This document shows, one piece after another, positions 13,256 through 23,444 of a DNA stretch of 64,000 bases (its first letter is position 1; every line of letters starts with the position of its first letter). This stretch comes from Thecaphora thlaspeos. Its lineage: Eukaryota > Basidiomycota > Ustilaginomycetes > Urocystidales > Glomosporiaceae. The stretch is from contig UWYS01000023.1 of the NCBI GenBank assembly GCA_900291925.1, positions 186,001-250,000 on the forward strand, written 5' to 3'. The notes under the pieces are model-generated. The model did not search any database. It was not told where the DNA came from and was given only the letters and a program-made list of their open reading frames with translations. A program made the position numbers and the translations under genes.

Positions 13256-14147
13256 CGAATCAAGCACGCCACCAACCCATCGAACGCTTATGTCCTTCTC
13301 ATGTTGCATGGTTGCCTATTTTTTCCCCTGGAAAGTTCTTCTTCTGTTGTAATTGTCGTCTGTCCGTCCGTCGTCTTTGCCAACCTCAGCCTCCCTCATC
13401 CGGTCCCCGCCTTGGCTTCTGGACTCGATTTGGAACACGAGCCTGTGCTGTCTTTGAGCTTGCTATGGAGCGCGTCTACGCCCGCTTTACGGTTAAAGAT
13501 CTCCGCGCCAGGCGTTGGCAGCGGATCCAGCCACACGCGAAGATGAATCTTGAACGCAGCGCCGCCCGCCACGCTCGTTCAAGCGCTTGCGCGGTACGCA
13601 TCATCACCATTATTAGGGATGTCCAAACATGGTCAGAGCAATGAACCTGCTGCAATTACCTGTCCCACCCACAGAGGTGGGAGTTAGAAAAAGGAATTGG
13701 TAACAGCAGCATCACCTCTAAATATATTTATTGCTGACTTGTTGGAGCTCAGAAGAGCAAAAGTCGACTACTGCTGGAACAGTCCTCATGACATTTGATG
13801 CCCTAGTAAACTGGACCTCATGAAGACTTCCATCATGCTCAACAGTATAAAGTATGCTGTATACATTGCACTTGAATGAGGCAGCTAGTGACATCATTTG
13901 CTGTTTGACAGCTACCACCAAAAGTGAAGCTGCTGCAACAGTGCTGGACACTTGACACTCTGACAAAGCCAATGCACAGCTACTAATCAAAGACCAAGTT
14001 AAAGTGTGAGGTGAGTGAGATGGTGATTGGCTTCAAGCATGTTGCCTGCACCTGTATATGCCCCTTACCATTACCTGTATCTTGGTTCCCATTTCACAAC
14101 CATCTTCATCATCCAAAAACCTCTTCTCTATGTGCTTTGTAGGTATG

Positions 14148-14360
14148 CCAATTTTTATGCTGATGATACTTTTTGGGATCTCTCAGGTAGCTAGCAAACA
14201 ATATGAATCAACTTTTTATCTGCTGAAGAAGAGCAGGCAGGTGGGTTGGCAGAGTGCCAGCTGACAAGCTGGCAAATCATACCTCCAATGCTGGCAAAAT
14301 ATGTGACCTGTCTCTCAGACTCCTTGACAAGCCTCTGTAATCCTATAATGCAACTGCACA
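14148..14360. repeat. Candidate left LTR remnant
   Basis: Shares a diverged direct similarity with 20010-20310: GTATGCCAAT versus GTATGTCAAT, then GCTGATGATA, then CAGAGTGCCAGCTG versus CAGAGTACCAGCTG, in the same order and orientation. Direct repeats flanking a pol region suggest LTRs. The copies are heavily mutated and the ends are undefined. Confidence 0.4.
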
Positions 14361-15080
14361 AATCTTAGCTAGAAGGTGGGCTGGCAGTTCCAAGAGGCAG
14401 CTGTTGGGCATGGCCCACAGGGTCTTGAGGATACCACAGGCTATGTAGGGACTTGCAGGAGAGGCCAAGGGCAATTGGATGTCAATGGTGAACCTTGCTA
14501 TCTAGGAGACAGTATAGTACATTTGACAAGGGAAGTCATGGGGCACACGGCTTTGTCGCTACTACTTATGGACTGAGAGGTTTGCATGGTGTTATGCCAC
14601 ATATTGTCTGGGTATTGCCAGTGATGTTGGCAGGTGCGTGGGAGTTGTAGGAGCTGTAGGGAGACTTGTGGAGAGGTTGACAGGATTGTAGGGAGCTGTA
14701 GGCTAGCCGTAGATTGTCAAAGCGTACCAAGTACCTTGGGAGATACTAAATACAATCAATGACTGGAACCAGAAGGAGTTGTAGGGTGAACCCACCTACT
14801 TGGGTGCTTGCGACACAGACACTCGGCTTGAATCCAAGGTCTGAGTCTATAGAACCACCCACCTACTGGCCAGGTCCAACATGCAGGAGGCCACCTGGCC
14901 TCCCTGTGTTGAGCCCTACCTCACACAACAGCCAAGCAAGCCCCCCACATATTCCTACGGTTGGGGCCAGCTTGCCTCCTGAACCAGAGGGAAAGCAAAC
15001 CAAGCCCAATTGAGACTTGACAGGGGCCAATAGGCCCATCAGGCCTGATCAGTCCCTGCATGGCCAGCAGGGTCATAACA

Positions 15081-15133
15081 GCTGCCAGCAAAGCATGTGG
15101 GGCACACCAGCCTTGTCTTCTTGCATATTAGCC
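15081..15133 (+). repeat. Inverted repeat, left copy, cut by solo LTR
   Basis: About 50 bp matching the reverse complement of 20070-20119 with a few differences. It starts GCTGCCAGCAAAGCATGTGG and ends TTAGCC. The similarity stops at the TAGCC that flanks the inserted solo LTR. Confidence 0.65.
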
Positions 15134-15572
15134 TCCTGTAATGGCGGCAGTTGTCAGGCGCAGCAACTTGCTCAACTGGGAGGAAGTCTACAGGCCTACT
15201 TGCTCCCTGCCAAGGAAGTCGCTCTCGCTCGAGGGCCGTTGCCACTTTGGTGCCCACGTCAGAGGGCGCAGCGATACTCGGTGGCGGTCTGGTTCAGCTG
15301 GCAATGCTCGCAGGCACCGTTTGCGAGCGTGTTGTGTACGTGGGGGAGACGGTGGGGTTTTGTAGCAGCATTGCGATGTATGTTGACAGATGCTGGGATG
15401 ATAGCAATGCATTGTCAGGCTCTCCACGGGCAATGTGGCAAGCTTGTAACGACTGTGTATTGACTAGACTGGATACCAGATCCAGTCCTTGTCCGTAGAG
15501 CGGCTTAGCTATATATACAAGTGGCCACGTCGCCTTCATATCCTGTTGCCCGAAGGTCGCACCCGGTAACAA
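15134..15572 (-). mobile_element. Solo LTR of a second, younger retroelement
   Basis: A 439-bp segment flanked by the 5-bp direct repeat TAGCC (15129-15133 and 15573-15577). Read on the minus strand it opens TTGTTACCGGGTGCGACC and carries a TATATATA box about 50 nt in. It ends CATTACAGGA, so the ends approximate the usual TG..CA of LTRs. It still has many CpG dinucleotides (for example 15218-15370), whereas the flanking sequence has almost none. No internal coding region accompanies it, so it is best read as a solo LTR left after recombination. Confidence 0.6.
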
Positions 15573-15936
15573 TAGCCCTTGCCCCACTTGTCCCGACAAC
15601 GCCTGGTGCGCCGGCTTGATGTACCTTGCCCCCAATGGTCCTTCCTGATGCCTGTCCTGTGTCCAGCTCTGGCCATGCCATTTGTTCACCATGCATGGTC
15701 ATCTTTGCTGTCACCATGCACTGGCTGTTCCCCAGCAACTTGGTCTTGTGGCAGCAAGTCACTGTACCCTGACAAGAGACTTGCTTGCACAAGGGCAAGT
15801 TGCTGTCCGGCTGTGACAGTGTCCCCCTCCTGGAGCCTGTCATCAATTAAGACAGTCTTGGCACCAGCACACCCAACCTCGCTCTGACCATTGCGGCAGC
15901 CCCCTCCAAACTGGCGTCCCTCCCTGTTGGCATTGT

Positions 15937-16110
15937 TGAAACATTCCTCCAACTAAATACACTGGAGCATGCACAACCACAGCAGGACACCAACAGTTCC
16001 TGCAGACTCAACACTGACTCTGTTCCTGACATCTTAACCCCAATAGAGAGGGAGTCGAGGCCTGTTGGGAACATGGGAGTTGGAGTCAATATGCAGGGGA
16101 TGCACTGGGC
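15937..16110 (-). repeat. Partial second copy of the gag-protease junction
   Basis: Strong similarity in direct orientation to 19715-19890: both contain TTCCTCCAACTAAAT, then CACTGGAGCATGCACAA, then CCTGACATCTT. It shows a second, partial element or an internal duplication inside the island. Confidence 0.65.
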
Positions 16111-16619
16111 TTCAAAGAATTGCCGTCAGTATGGCCCATAGCTGACTGTCATGGACAACAAAGTCCCAACTCTCTGTATAACAAGGCCATGCTATACAAG
16201 TACCAGGATCCACCTTGGGTGGACAAAAAGTTGTATATATAGTCAGCAACTCATAGGTTTAGTTGATGTCTCTCCCTCCTTATCAAATTGTCATCTCTTC
16301 ATCCCACTTCCAAAAGGTTTGGCTTCTTCTCTTCTTTCTTCCCTTCAACTCGAAATGAGTCAATACCTACTTTACCCCTTGACAGCTGTCCATGCTGTGC
16401 ACCCAACTTGCCACAGAGACATCCTTTATCCATGGAATAGTAACAAGAATAATTGGACAACTTCAACCTAGTCTTTGTAAGTAGACAACTACATTGGTTG
16501 TGTTGTTGGCTAAACACAGCTTCCCCATTACTCCTTTCAATACAAAGTTGCTCAACTTGCCTCGGCATCTTTCTCCAGCTGCAGCAAGTTACTTGGCAAC
16601 AGCCTGCCCATTACTTCTG

Positions 16620-16900
16620 GCAATGCCTTGCTACCTGCCAGTATTTCCCTAGCACGGTGTCTGCATGAAGGTCCTGAGCTGCAACCCAGCTGGCTTCCTC
16701 TTCCAGATAACCTTTCCAAAGCTCAAGGTACTTGCGGCAAGGCCTTGGACTCCAATGCTTGAGGATAGCCTCAACCTCAAATAAGGTGGACCCTTCCACC
16801 ACTTGCTTGACTTCCTTGTTCTTCCAGCCCTTGAGCCGGCTGTGCCAACAGGGTTCAAGCATGCTTATGTGAAAAATGTTGGGCACCCGCATGTGCAGTA
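16620..16900 (-). pseudogene. Chromodomain remnant of gypsy integrase C-terminus
   Basis: Minus-strand reading gives VEAILKHWSPRPCRKYLELWKGYLEEEASWV, with the aromatic cage and YL..WKGY pattern of integrase chromodomains in chromoviruses. These domains direct insertion to heterochromatin. The frame is not joined to the integrase core. Confidence 0.75.
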
Positions 16901-18130
16901 GTAGCTTCAGCCAGTAGTACATCAAGCAGCCCCAACCAGCTGTTGGCAAGCTTCTTCCTGGGTTGGGGGCTTGTCCAGTTGCGGTTGCTGTCCCAGACAA
17001 GCTCGCCAACCTCGAATTCCCAGTTTGTGTGCTTACGGTTGTAGTTCCGCACCATTTGCGCTTGTGCCTCCCAAATGTGTTCCTGGCAGTAGCATGCCAG
17101 CAATCCGTTGGGTGGTTCAAACACTGCTGTAGCCAGATCGAAGATGCCCACTTTGGGTGTTGAGCTGTGTGCCTTGGGGTGCCATCTGTGACAAGCGAAG
17201 AAAGGCAACAGGCCCAGTGCCAAGTGGATAGTGTTGTTGTAGGCAAACTCCGCCACCGATAGTAGCTCTGCCCAATCATCCTGCTGGTTGGCACAGTACA
17301 CCCTCAGGAACTGCTCCAACATCTGGTTGGACCCTCTCTGTCTGGCCATCCATTTGTGGGTGATATGCTATACTCAGGTTGTGCAGGAAACCGTGCTTGT
17401 CGGCAAATTGATGCCATCCTTTGCTGATGAACTGCCGGCCTCAATCTGTTACCATGTCATCAGGGAGCCTGTGCCTCAAGAAGACATGTTTGTCAAACAG
17501 TGCTGCTGTCTCTGTTGACTTGACTGTCTTCATAGTTGGGACCATGACTGCTGCCTTGGTCAGTCTGTCCACAACTACCAAGATGGAGTTGAAACCATTT
17601 GAGACTGGCAGTCCCTCAATGAAATCTGCCGACAACAAATCCCAAGGCCAATCTGGTGTGCGCAGGAGCTGAAAGAAGCTGTATGGGCTGTAGCACAGCT
17701 TGTTTGTCCTGGCGCAGATTTTGCATGAAGCCATATAGTTGGCAACCCACTCCTTCATGCCTGGCCAGAAGTAGTACCACCTGGCGTGCTTGAGAGTAGT
17801 ATCCCAACCCAGATGGCATGCTGCCTGGTTGTTGTGCACCTGCGTCATCACCATGTAGTGCAGATGCTCCCAACTGGGTATTCCTGTGGTTTGCAGGTTG
17901 CAGTGCTTGTGCTTGGTAGACTCCGGCACCCGGCAGCCTTCTTCAGCATGAGCAACTTGTCCACGTGGATCAAACTGCTGTGTCTTGGCCCCCACACTTC
18001 CTCGTGAAGGAGTAAGTTGTTCGTCAAGGGTTGACCGACTTCCTCCTGGACAGGCAAGTTGGTTTGTTTGCGCGTTACTAGCGGGACCACGAGACACTTG
18101 TGCACATACCAAAGGCCGTCCTCCTTCCAC
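16855..18130 (-). pseudogene. Gypsy integrase, broken
   Basis: The first part (17441-18130) shows the zinc region (GHLGWDTT-like HxxxxH, then CKICARTN) and the catalytic core with the first Asp in LLSADFIEGLP, then ILVVVDRLTKAA. The second part (16855-17349) shows QDDWAELLSVAEFAYNNTIH and KLANSWLG-like C-terminal sequence. The parts are in different frames, so the enzyme is dead. Confidence 0.85.
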
Positions 18131-18957
18131 ATGAGGCCTTCCTTGGGGTTTGGAGCTGCAAGCTGCTCCTTGAGCCAGGGTTTGGTGGCCTGGTACTGCC
18201 GGCAGAGATCCTTCAATGACATTGTGCTGGCCAATGCCAACACCTCCGCTATGCTGGCCCTAATGTTTGTTGCCCCAACAAACAGTTTTGGGTCAAGCAC
18301 CGCACGAAAGTTGGTGTCATCCCCCTCTTGACACAGCATATCTGTCCTGCAGGTCAGGGTGTCTGGCTCCCTGCCAAGCTTGTCTGGTTGATACACAATT
18401 TCGAAATTGAAGTCGGCCAGGTGAAGCACCCAATGAGCTTGACGGCGGGAGATCCACTGTTGGACTGCAAAGTACTTGAGGGTGTTGTGGTTGGTGAGGA
18501 CTCCAAACTTGTCTGGCAAGCCAGTGAGGAACTGATACCAGTGTTGGAGTAACACAGCAACCACAAGCAGCTCCTTATTGTGGATCTCGTAGTTGCACTC
18601 TGCTGGGGTCATTTTGTGCAAATAAAATGCGACCGGGTGCCACAAGCCCTTGTGCTCCTGCTTGATGATGCCAGCAATTGCCTGGTTGCTAACGTCTGTC
18701 TCCACCCTTGTAGGCAACAAGTAGTCAAAGTGCTGTAGTATTGGTGCTGAGGCAAACCCCCATTTGAGACCCTTGAATGCATGCTTTGCCAGTTCTCGCA
18801 ACTTGAACTTCCTAAACCGGTTTCCCGGTTTTACTAGATCTGTAAGTGGCCGAGAAATGCATGAGTAATGCCAGATGAATTGACAATAGTAGTTTGCAAA
18901 GCCCAAGACCACCTTAATATTGTAGATTAAATGTGGCTCCGGCCACTCAGTATTCAC
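17848..18957 (-). pseudogene. Gypsy reverse transcriptase thumb and RNase H, palm deleted
   Basis: The reading contains VVLGFANYYCQFIWHYS, RPLTDLVKPG, HFDYLLPTRVETDVSNQAIAGI, AECNYEIHNKELLVV and FGVLTNHNTLKYF: the connection and RNase H regions typical of fungal Ty3/gypsy. The preceding frame (18947-19261) has the N-terminal KIELEEGA segment. The two meet within about 10 bases near 18950, so the fingers and palm, including the YxDD box, are missing. Confidence 0.85.
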
Positions 18958-19368
18958 CTTGCAGTGGCTTTGCGCCCTCCTCCAACTCTATCTTCAGGTT
19001 GCGCTTGCCCTGCTTCAGCAGCTTGTCTGCTTTGACTTTGCTGAAAATGCTGGCAATGTTGCAATACTCTTTGGGGATTTGCATGATGTCTGGCGGCTCT
19101 GGCTCCTGGTTGGCGTTGTTTCCTGTCTCCATGGAACTGCACGCACAAAGCTTTGGCCAGTCAACCTCAAGCCACATGAGTCCAACCAGGTTGTCCTTTT
19201 CCGCGCCCTGGAGGAGCTGCCTGGTGGAGACAAACTGGTGTTGGTGTGGCACTGGCTGCATCTTCGAACCTGAGGAACTCTGGAAGGATGGGTCTTGTCC
19301 TTGGACTTGTGGTGCAGGGACAGCTCTGGTGGCCCTGGTATCAGCCGCTGGTCACTCCTCTCCTGGCA

Positions 19369-19743
19369 TCAACTTCCCTGGCTGTCCGGATGAGTGAACG
19401 AGATGGTCCTGTCCCAGCAATTGATCTTCGACCTCAGCCTCCTCATTGCCCCATACCTGAGGACAACATCAAATCCCTCAATGTTGGCCACCAGGAATGG
19501 GAATTCCCTCAGGCACTGCTCCCCAATCTGCAGCATCTGCACCATCCACATGGACATGAGGGACCTATGCCTGTGTACATTGACTATGTATGTAGGATTA
19601 CTCAGTGGCTCCTCTTGAAGGTGGTGCTTTTCTACAAAAGAACATGCAACAAATGTGGCTGTAGACCCTGTGTCAGCCAAAAGACGTGTATCTAGACTGC
19701 TGACAGTAGTTGGCATCTCAAAGATGTTGAAATATTCCTCCAA
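19369..19743 (-). pseudogene. Gypsy retroviral-type aspartic protease remnant
   Basis: The frame contains LLADTGSTATFV, the LxD(S/T)G-S/A active-site motif of retropepsins. About 90 residues later it has DVVLRYGAMRRLRSKINCWDRTISF, matching the DVILGMDWL..INW.DRTI pattern of gypsy proteases. No complete gag is seen upstream. Confidence 0.75.
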
Positions 19744-20009
19744 CTAAATGCACTGGAGCATGCACAATCACAGCAGGATGCCGGCGGTTCCTGCAGAGTC
19801 GATGCTGACTCTGTACCTGACATCTTGACTCCAAGGCTTGTCAGGGACACAAGAGTTGGAGTTGATATGCATGGGGATGTGATGAACTTCAACAGGTCAC
19901 TGTCAAGTTTGTCCAAACTGGCAAAGTTTGACAGCTGGCTACAGAAGACATCCCTCAGTAGCCAATCACGTCTTCTGTTCACCTTTCCCCAGTTGGATTG
20001 AGAGGTGTG

Positions 20010-20310
20010 AGTATGTCAATGCTGATGATAGTTGATGGTATCAAGAAGGGAAAAAGCAAGCAAGGAACTGGCTAATATACAAGAGAAGGCTGGTACACCC
20101 CACATGCTTTGCTGGCAGCCTCTTGGATCTGCTGCCCCCATCTTCCAGCTTGTATCTATACCCCACTTTCCAACTCAAGGTTACAGAAGGGGGAGCAGAT
20201 GACAGAGTACCAGCTGGCAACCTGGTGTATCATGGCTCTGATGCTTGGAAGGATATCTGTCACCTGTTTCCTGTCTTTCTGCCATGTCAGCCTTGATGAC
20301 CCCATAATCT
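20010..20310. repeat. Candidate right LTR remnant
   Basis: Partner of the 14148-14360 repeat. Similarity is patchy but collinear. It also contains the right copy of the inverted repeat (20070-20119). Confidence 0.4.
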
Positions 20311-20330
20311 GACTCGAACAGTCAGCAATC

Positions 20331-20957
20331 TAGCCATTGCAGCAGTCTTTTGCCAGCATGTGTCAATCCTGGTTCTAGGGCATGACAACTTGCTGGTGTC
20401 TACAGGAACAAGCTTCAGTGATGGCAATAAACAACAGTGCAAAGTGCAAGGCAGAAGGGAAGGAGGGGAGACTTTGGCAAGCCAGAAGAGGAAAAAGTTC
20501 ATTTGTAGGAGAGGGAACACGAGCGAGCGACAGAATTATTTGCTGAGAGGTTGATATGAAAGGACTTTGGCCGGTATCGTCCCAAAACCTCCGACAAAGG
20601 TATTGGCCGAGCCCCTATCACCGGCCTAGAGGCGACATCGCGGGTCCAAAGCAAAAGAGTTTGATCTAACAATTTCCTTATCATTAGCTGCTGAATTCCG
20701 AGGGGTAGGTGGCATGCTATGCGTGGAGACGTGGAGGGTCGTTGGTGCGTGGGGAGGCGTATAGGCAGGAAGAGACGGTGAAGCAGGCGGGAAGCGGGGG
20801 AGGATGGGGCTGGATATACAGGGAAAGAGTGACAAAGAGCAAAGGTCGAAGGTGGGCTGTGCCGCCCGCTACAGGACGGACGGTCTAAAGGCTTTTGGAG
20901 AAGATGTCACGAAAGAGACAGGAAGGTGGAGGACCGAGAAGGCACCTAGCGAGGCAC
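20331..20957. other. Boundary between transposon island and host sequence
   Basis: CpG content recovers at about 20515-20560, marking the likely host boundary. The remainder is the 3' flank of the siderophore transporter gene. No gene was recognised. Confidence 0.5.
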
Positions 20958-22817
20958 CTAATTCTTGCGACCGTGGGTCTCATCGCTGTCTGCGCCGTCG
21001 GCCGAGGAAGAAGTGATCGACATGCCGGCTAGCTCGTCGCTGACGCAGTTCTGCTTGTTGTTGAGGCGGTAGTTTGTGAGGAAGAGCGAGAAGATGACGG
21101 GCGGGGCCGAGAGGCAGATGCCGACGATCAAGAGCTTGTGCAGGTAGAGGTTGTAGGCCTCGATGATTCCGTCGCGGACGGGGCTTCCGAGCGGGTATAT
21201 CGTAAGGTAGCTGGTGGGCGAGGCGAAGATGGCGGCTCGCTCAGTAGCGCTGAGCATAGGAAGGAAGCGGTCGAGGTAGCCGGGCAGGACGTTGGTCTGA
21301 ATGGCTCCAACAACGGCGGTGCCGCACGCTCCTCCGATTTCGGTGATGAGAAGGACGTAGGCCGTGACCATGGCGACGTCCTGGTGGCGGACGCTGACCT
21401 GTGCGGCGACCTGGAAGGTGACGCCAAGGATGCCGCCGCCGAGGCCCTGAAGGACCTGAGGCATGACGACCTGGAAGGTGGACGAGGAGGAATCGCGGTA
21501 CCTGATCATCAGGCCGATGCCGAGGATTCGGATCAGCGCGCCACCGCACAGCGTCCACTTGTACTGCTTGGTTGCGAGCGAGATGAAGCCGGCGGCAATT
21601 CCAAAGACCGTGAGCGCAAGCGATTGGCAATTGCTGAAGTAGGTAGCGTCCGAGGTGTCGAAACCTTTCACGATAGAGATCCAGGTGTACGCAGGTGTCC
21701 ACGAGAGGTAGAAACTGAAGAAATCAAAGAAACCAATCCACGTCGCGAGATGGACATCCTTGTTGAGACGCCACCTTCGGTCAAGCAAAGGGATGGGAGA
21801 GAAGTAAACTTCCCAGAAACCAAAGGCAATGATGAGGACGCTTCCGAGAACAAGCATGGCGATAATCCAGCCAGTCTGCCATCCATCGGTCTGCAGCTTG
21901 GCCAGATTGAGGGGAAGGAGGAAGAGGAGCCATCCAGCGCAGACGAGGAAGAGGCCGATGGCATCGACATCGTTGCTGAGCTCGTAGAAGACGGTAGCGA
22001 TGCTGCGGAGGAGCGTATTGACGTACTTGAGCGAGAACTTGCTCTCCGCACCGGCCTCGGCAAGGCGGTCCTGGATTATGACTTTGTACGGGTGAGTGGG
22101 GACGAGTGCCTGCCTCTTGGCCTTGGTCTGGTTGATGGCGAGTGCGAGGATGATGGGGCAGGCAGCAACGGGTGCGCAGATGCAGAAGAAGCCGGGGCCC
22201 CATCTCCAGTTGCTGAGATCATCGTAGGGCGCAAGCGCCGCGGTGATCCTGGAAGCGACGGCAAAGTTGATGATGTAGGGGGTGCTGACGAGGCCGATGG
22301 CCGCTCCTCGCCACTTTGTCGAGATGCAGTCGGCGATGACGATCTGCTGCATGATCTGGATGCCGGTGTTGCCAATGGCGTAGAGGATGGTGCCGCCAGC
22401 GACGTCGCGGGTGTTCTGGGAGACGGCGATGACGATGAAGCCAAGGACCCAGAAGAAGAGGGCGACGGAGTAGGCTTGCGCGCGGCCGAAGACGTCGGCA
22501 ACCTTTGCGATGGGGAACTTGCCGACGGCGATGATGACCTGCTGAACGATACTGATGACGGTGTAGAGGGGAAAGTCATTGAACTGGGTCGTGGCGGCCG
22601 TCTGCCAGGCGTACATTGTGTTGTTGTCGAGGCCGGCGAGATAGGCGACAAGGGCGATGCCGAGGATGCCGAGCCAGAGAGTCCAGCCCGCTACGGAGCG
22701 ACCGGCCTCAGCCAGCACGACACCGGCCTGCTTGCCGGCGTAGACGCCAGCGCCCGACTTGACGTCATGGTCGCCGACCGAGGGGGGTGCCTCGACTTCA
22801 GAGAGCTTGTCCGTCAT
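20958..22817 (-). CDS. Siderophore-iron transporter, MFS (ARN/SIT family)
   Basis: Intronless gene for a 619-residue plasma-membrane H+-symporter taking up ferric siderophores. About 14 hydrophobic spans are visible. Family features are AYLAGLDNNTMYAWQTAA near span 1, IVQQVIIAVGKFPIAKVADVFGRA between spans 2 and 3, and the D-x-x-GRAQAY loop. The late QVLQGLGGGILGVTFQVAAQVSVRHQDVAMVTA region and the C-terminal extracellular loop plus two spans are typical of SIT proteins. The start is the only Met before the acidic leader. A perfect iron-GATA site lies 184 bp upstream (23001-23009), pointing to repression by an Urbs1/SreA-type factor in iron-rich conditions. It lies between two transposon blocks. 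The substrate cannot be predicted from sequence alone. Confidence 0.9.
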   Translation of the reverse strand: MTDKLSEVEAPPSVGDHDVKSGAGVYAGKQAGVVLAEAGRSVAGWTLWLGILGIALVAYLAGLDNNTMYAWQTAATTQFNDFPLYTVISIVQQVIIAVGKFPIAKVADVFGRAQAYSVALFFWVLGFIVIAVSQNTRDVAGGTILYAIGNTGIQIMQQIVIADCISTKWRGAAIGLVSTPYIINFAVASRITAALAPYDDLSNWRWGPGFFCICAPVAACPIILALAINQTKAKRQALVPTHPYKVIIQDRLAEAGAESKFSLKYVNTLLRSIATVFYELSNDVDAIGLFLVCAGWLLFLLPLNLAKLQTDGWQTGWIIAMLVLGSVLIIAFGFWEVYFSPIPLLDRRWRLNKDVHLATWIGFFDFFSFYLSWTPAYTWISIVKGFDTSDATYFSNCQSLALTVFGIAAGFISLATKQYKWTLCGGALIRILGIGLMIRYRDSSSSTFQVVMPQVLQGLGGGILGVTFQVAAQVSVRHQDVAMVTAYVLLITEIGGACGTAVVGAIQTNVLPGYLDRFLPMLSATERAAIFASPTSYLTIYPLGSPVRDGIIEAYNLYLHKLLIVGICLSAPPVIFSLFLTNYRLNNKQNCVSDELAGMSITSSSADGADSDETHGRKN

Positions 22818-23000
22818 GGCGGCGGTGACAGAGATGGAGGGAAAGCTGGGAGCAAAAGAGAACGACGGGGCCGAGCGATCGGTCGGTCGCGTCCAAGGGG
22901 GAAGGTCGAGTGGAGTTGATGAAGGAAAGGGTGGTGGGGGGGCGAAGGAATGGGCAGGGAAGGAATGGCAGCCCTAATTATATACGTGGCTGCCTCGTCC

Positions 23001-23009
23001 TTATCAGAT
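23001..23009 (-). promoter_or_regulatory. Iron-GATA (Urbs1/SreA-type) binding motif
   Basis: On the minus strand the sequence is ATCTGATAA, an exact match to the ATCWGATAA consensus for fungal siderophore-GATA repressors. It lies 184 bp upstream of the transporter start. Confidence 0.65.
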
Positions 23010-23128
23010 CGTCAGCCGGAGCGTTTTGCGAGGGCCGCGAGCCGAGAGGGGCAAGTACTCTCTCGAGTTTCGCTGTGTGAGGGTGGCGAAAGCAGAACGG
23101 GTTGTAAGGCCGCCCCGCCCTTATCCCG

Positions 23129-23137
23129 ATCAGATAG
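23129..23137 (+). promoter_or_regulatory. Second near-consensus GATA motif
   Basis: ATCAGATAG matches eight of nine positions of ATCWGATAA. It lies about 120 bp beyond the first site, and a further TTATC is adjacent at 23121-23125. Confidence 0.4.
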
Positions 23138-23444
23138 GGTAGCTCCTCGCCACGCCTTGCAAGCCTTCTCATGATGTTTTCACTGTCATGAACCCCCACT
23201 TCCTCCTTACACACAACCAACTACATACAGTACTTGTATACATAGGTGCAAGCAATTGATATATTGCATGCAAGCAAGGTGACCCACAGCAGTTCAATAG
23301 CAAGCAGACCTGTGTATGGCCAGGGCAAGTGGAGAACAACATCCTGCCTGCTGCTTCTCAGTTTGGTGTCTGCTTTGTGCCTGCTTTCTGCAGCTGCTTT
23401 TTTCTTGTTCTTTCTTTTTGCAATAGTCATGTCTGGATCAGATA

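Larger units (their letters stand above)
13650..20330 (-). mobile_element. Degenerate Ty3/gypsy chromovirus island
   Basis: A 6.7-kb block poor in CpG and rich in TG/CA, unlike its GC-rich surroundings. On the minus strand it carries, from right to left, a gag-pro remnant, a truncated reverse transcriptase with RNase H, integrase and a chromodomain, in the pol order of Ty3/gypsy chromoviruses. All reading frames are broken by stops and shifts. Diverged direct repeats near 14148-14360 and 20010-20310 are candidate LTR remnants. A second partial gag-pro copy sits at about 15937-16110, and a younger solo LTR at 15134-15572. Outer boundaries are approximate because no clean target-site duplication was found. 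Confidence 0.85.

Noticed and set aside
14750..15470. Short plus- and minus-strand frames in the transposon island as host genes
   Set aside because: They lie in CpG-poor repeat sequence or in the solo LTR and show no conserved protein features.
21138..22919. 593-codon open frame on the plus strand opposite the siderophore transporter
   Set aside because: It is the antisense shadow of a GC3-rich gene. The product is Asp/Glu/Gly-rich without any family feature, while the minus strand is a clear MFS protein.
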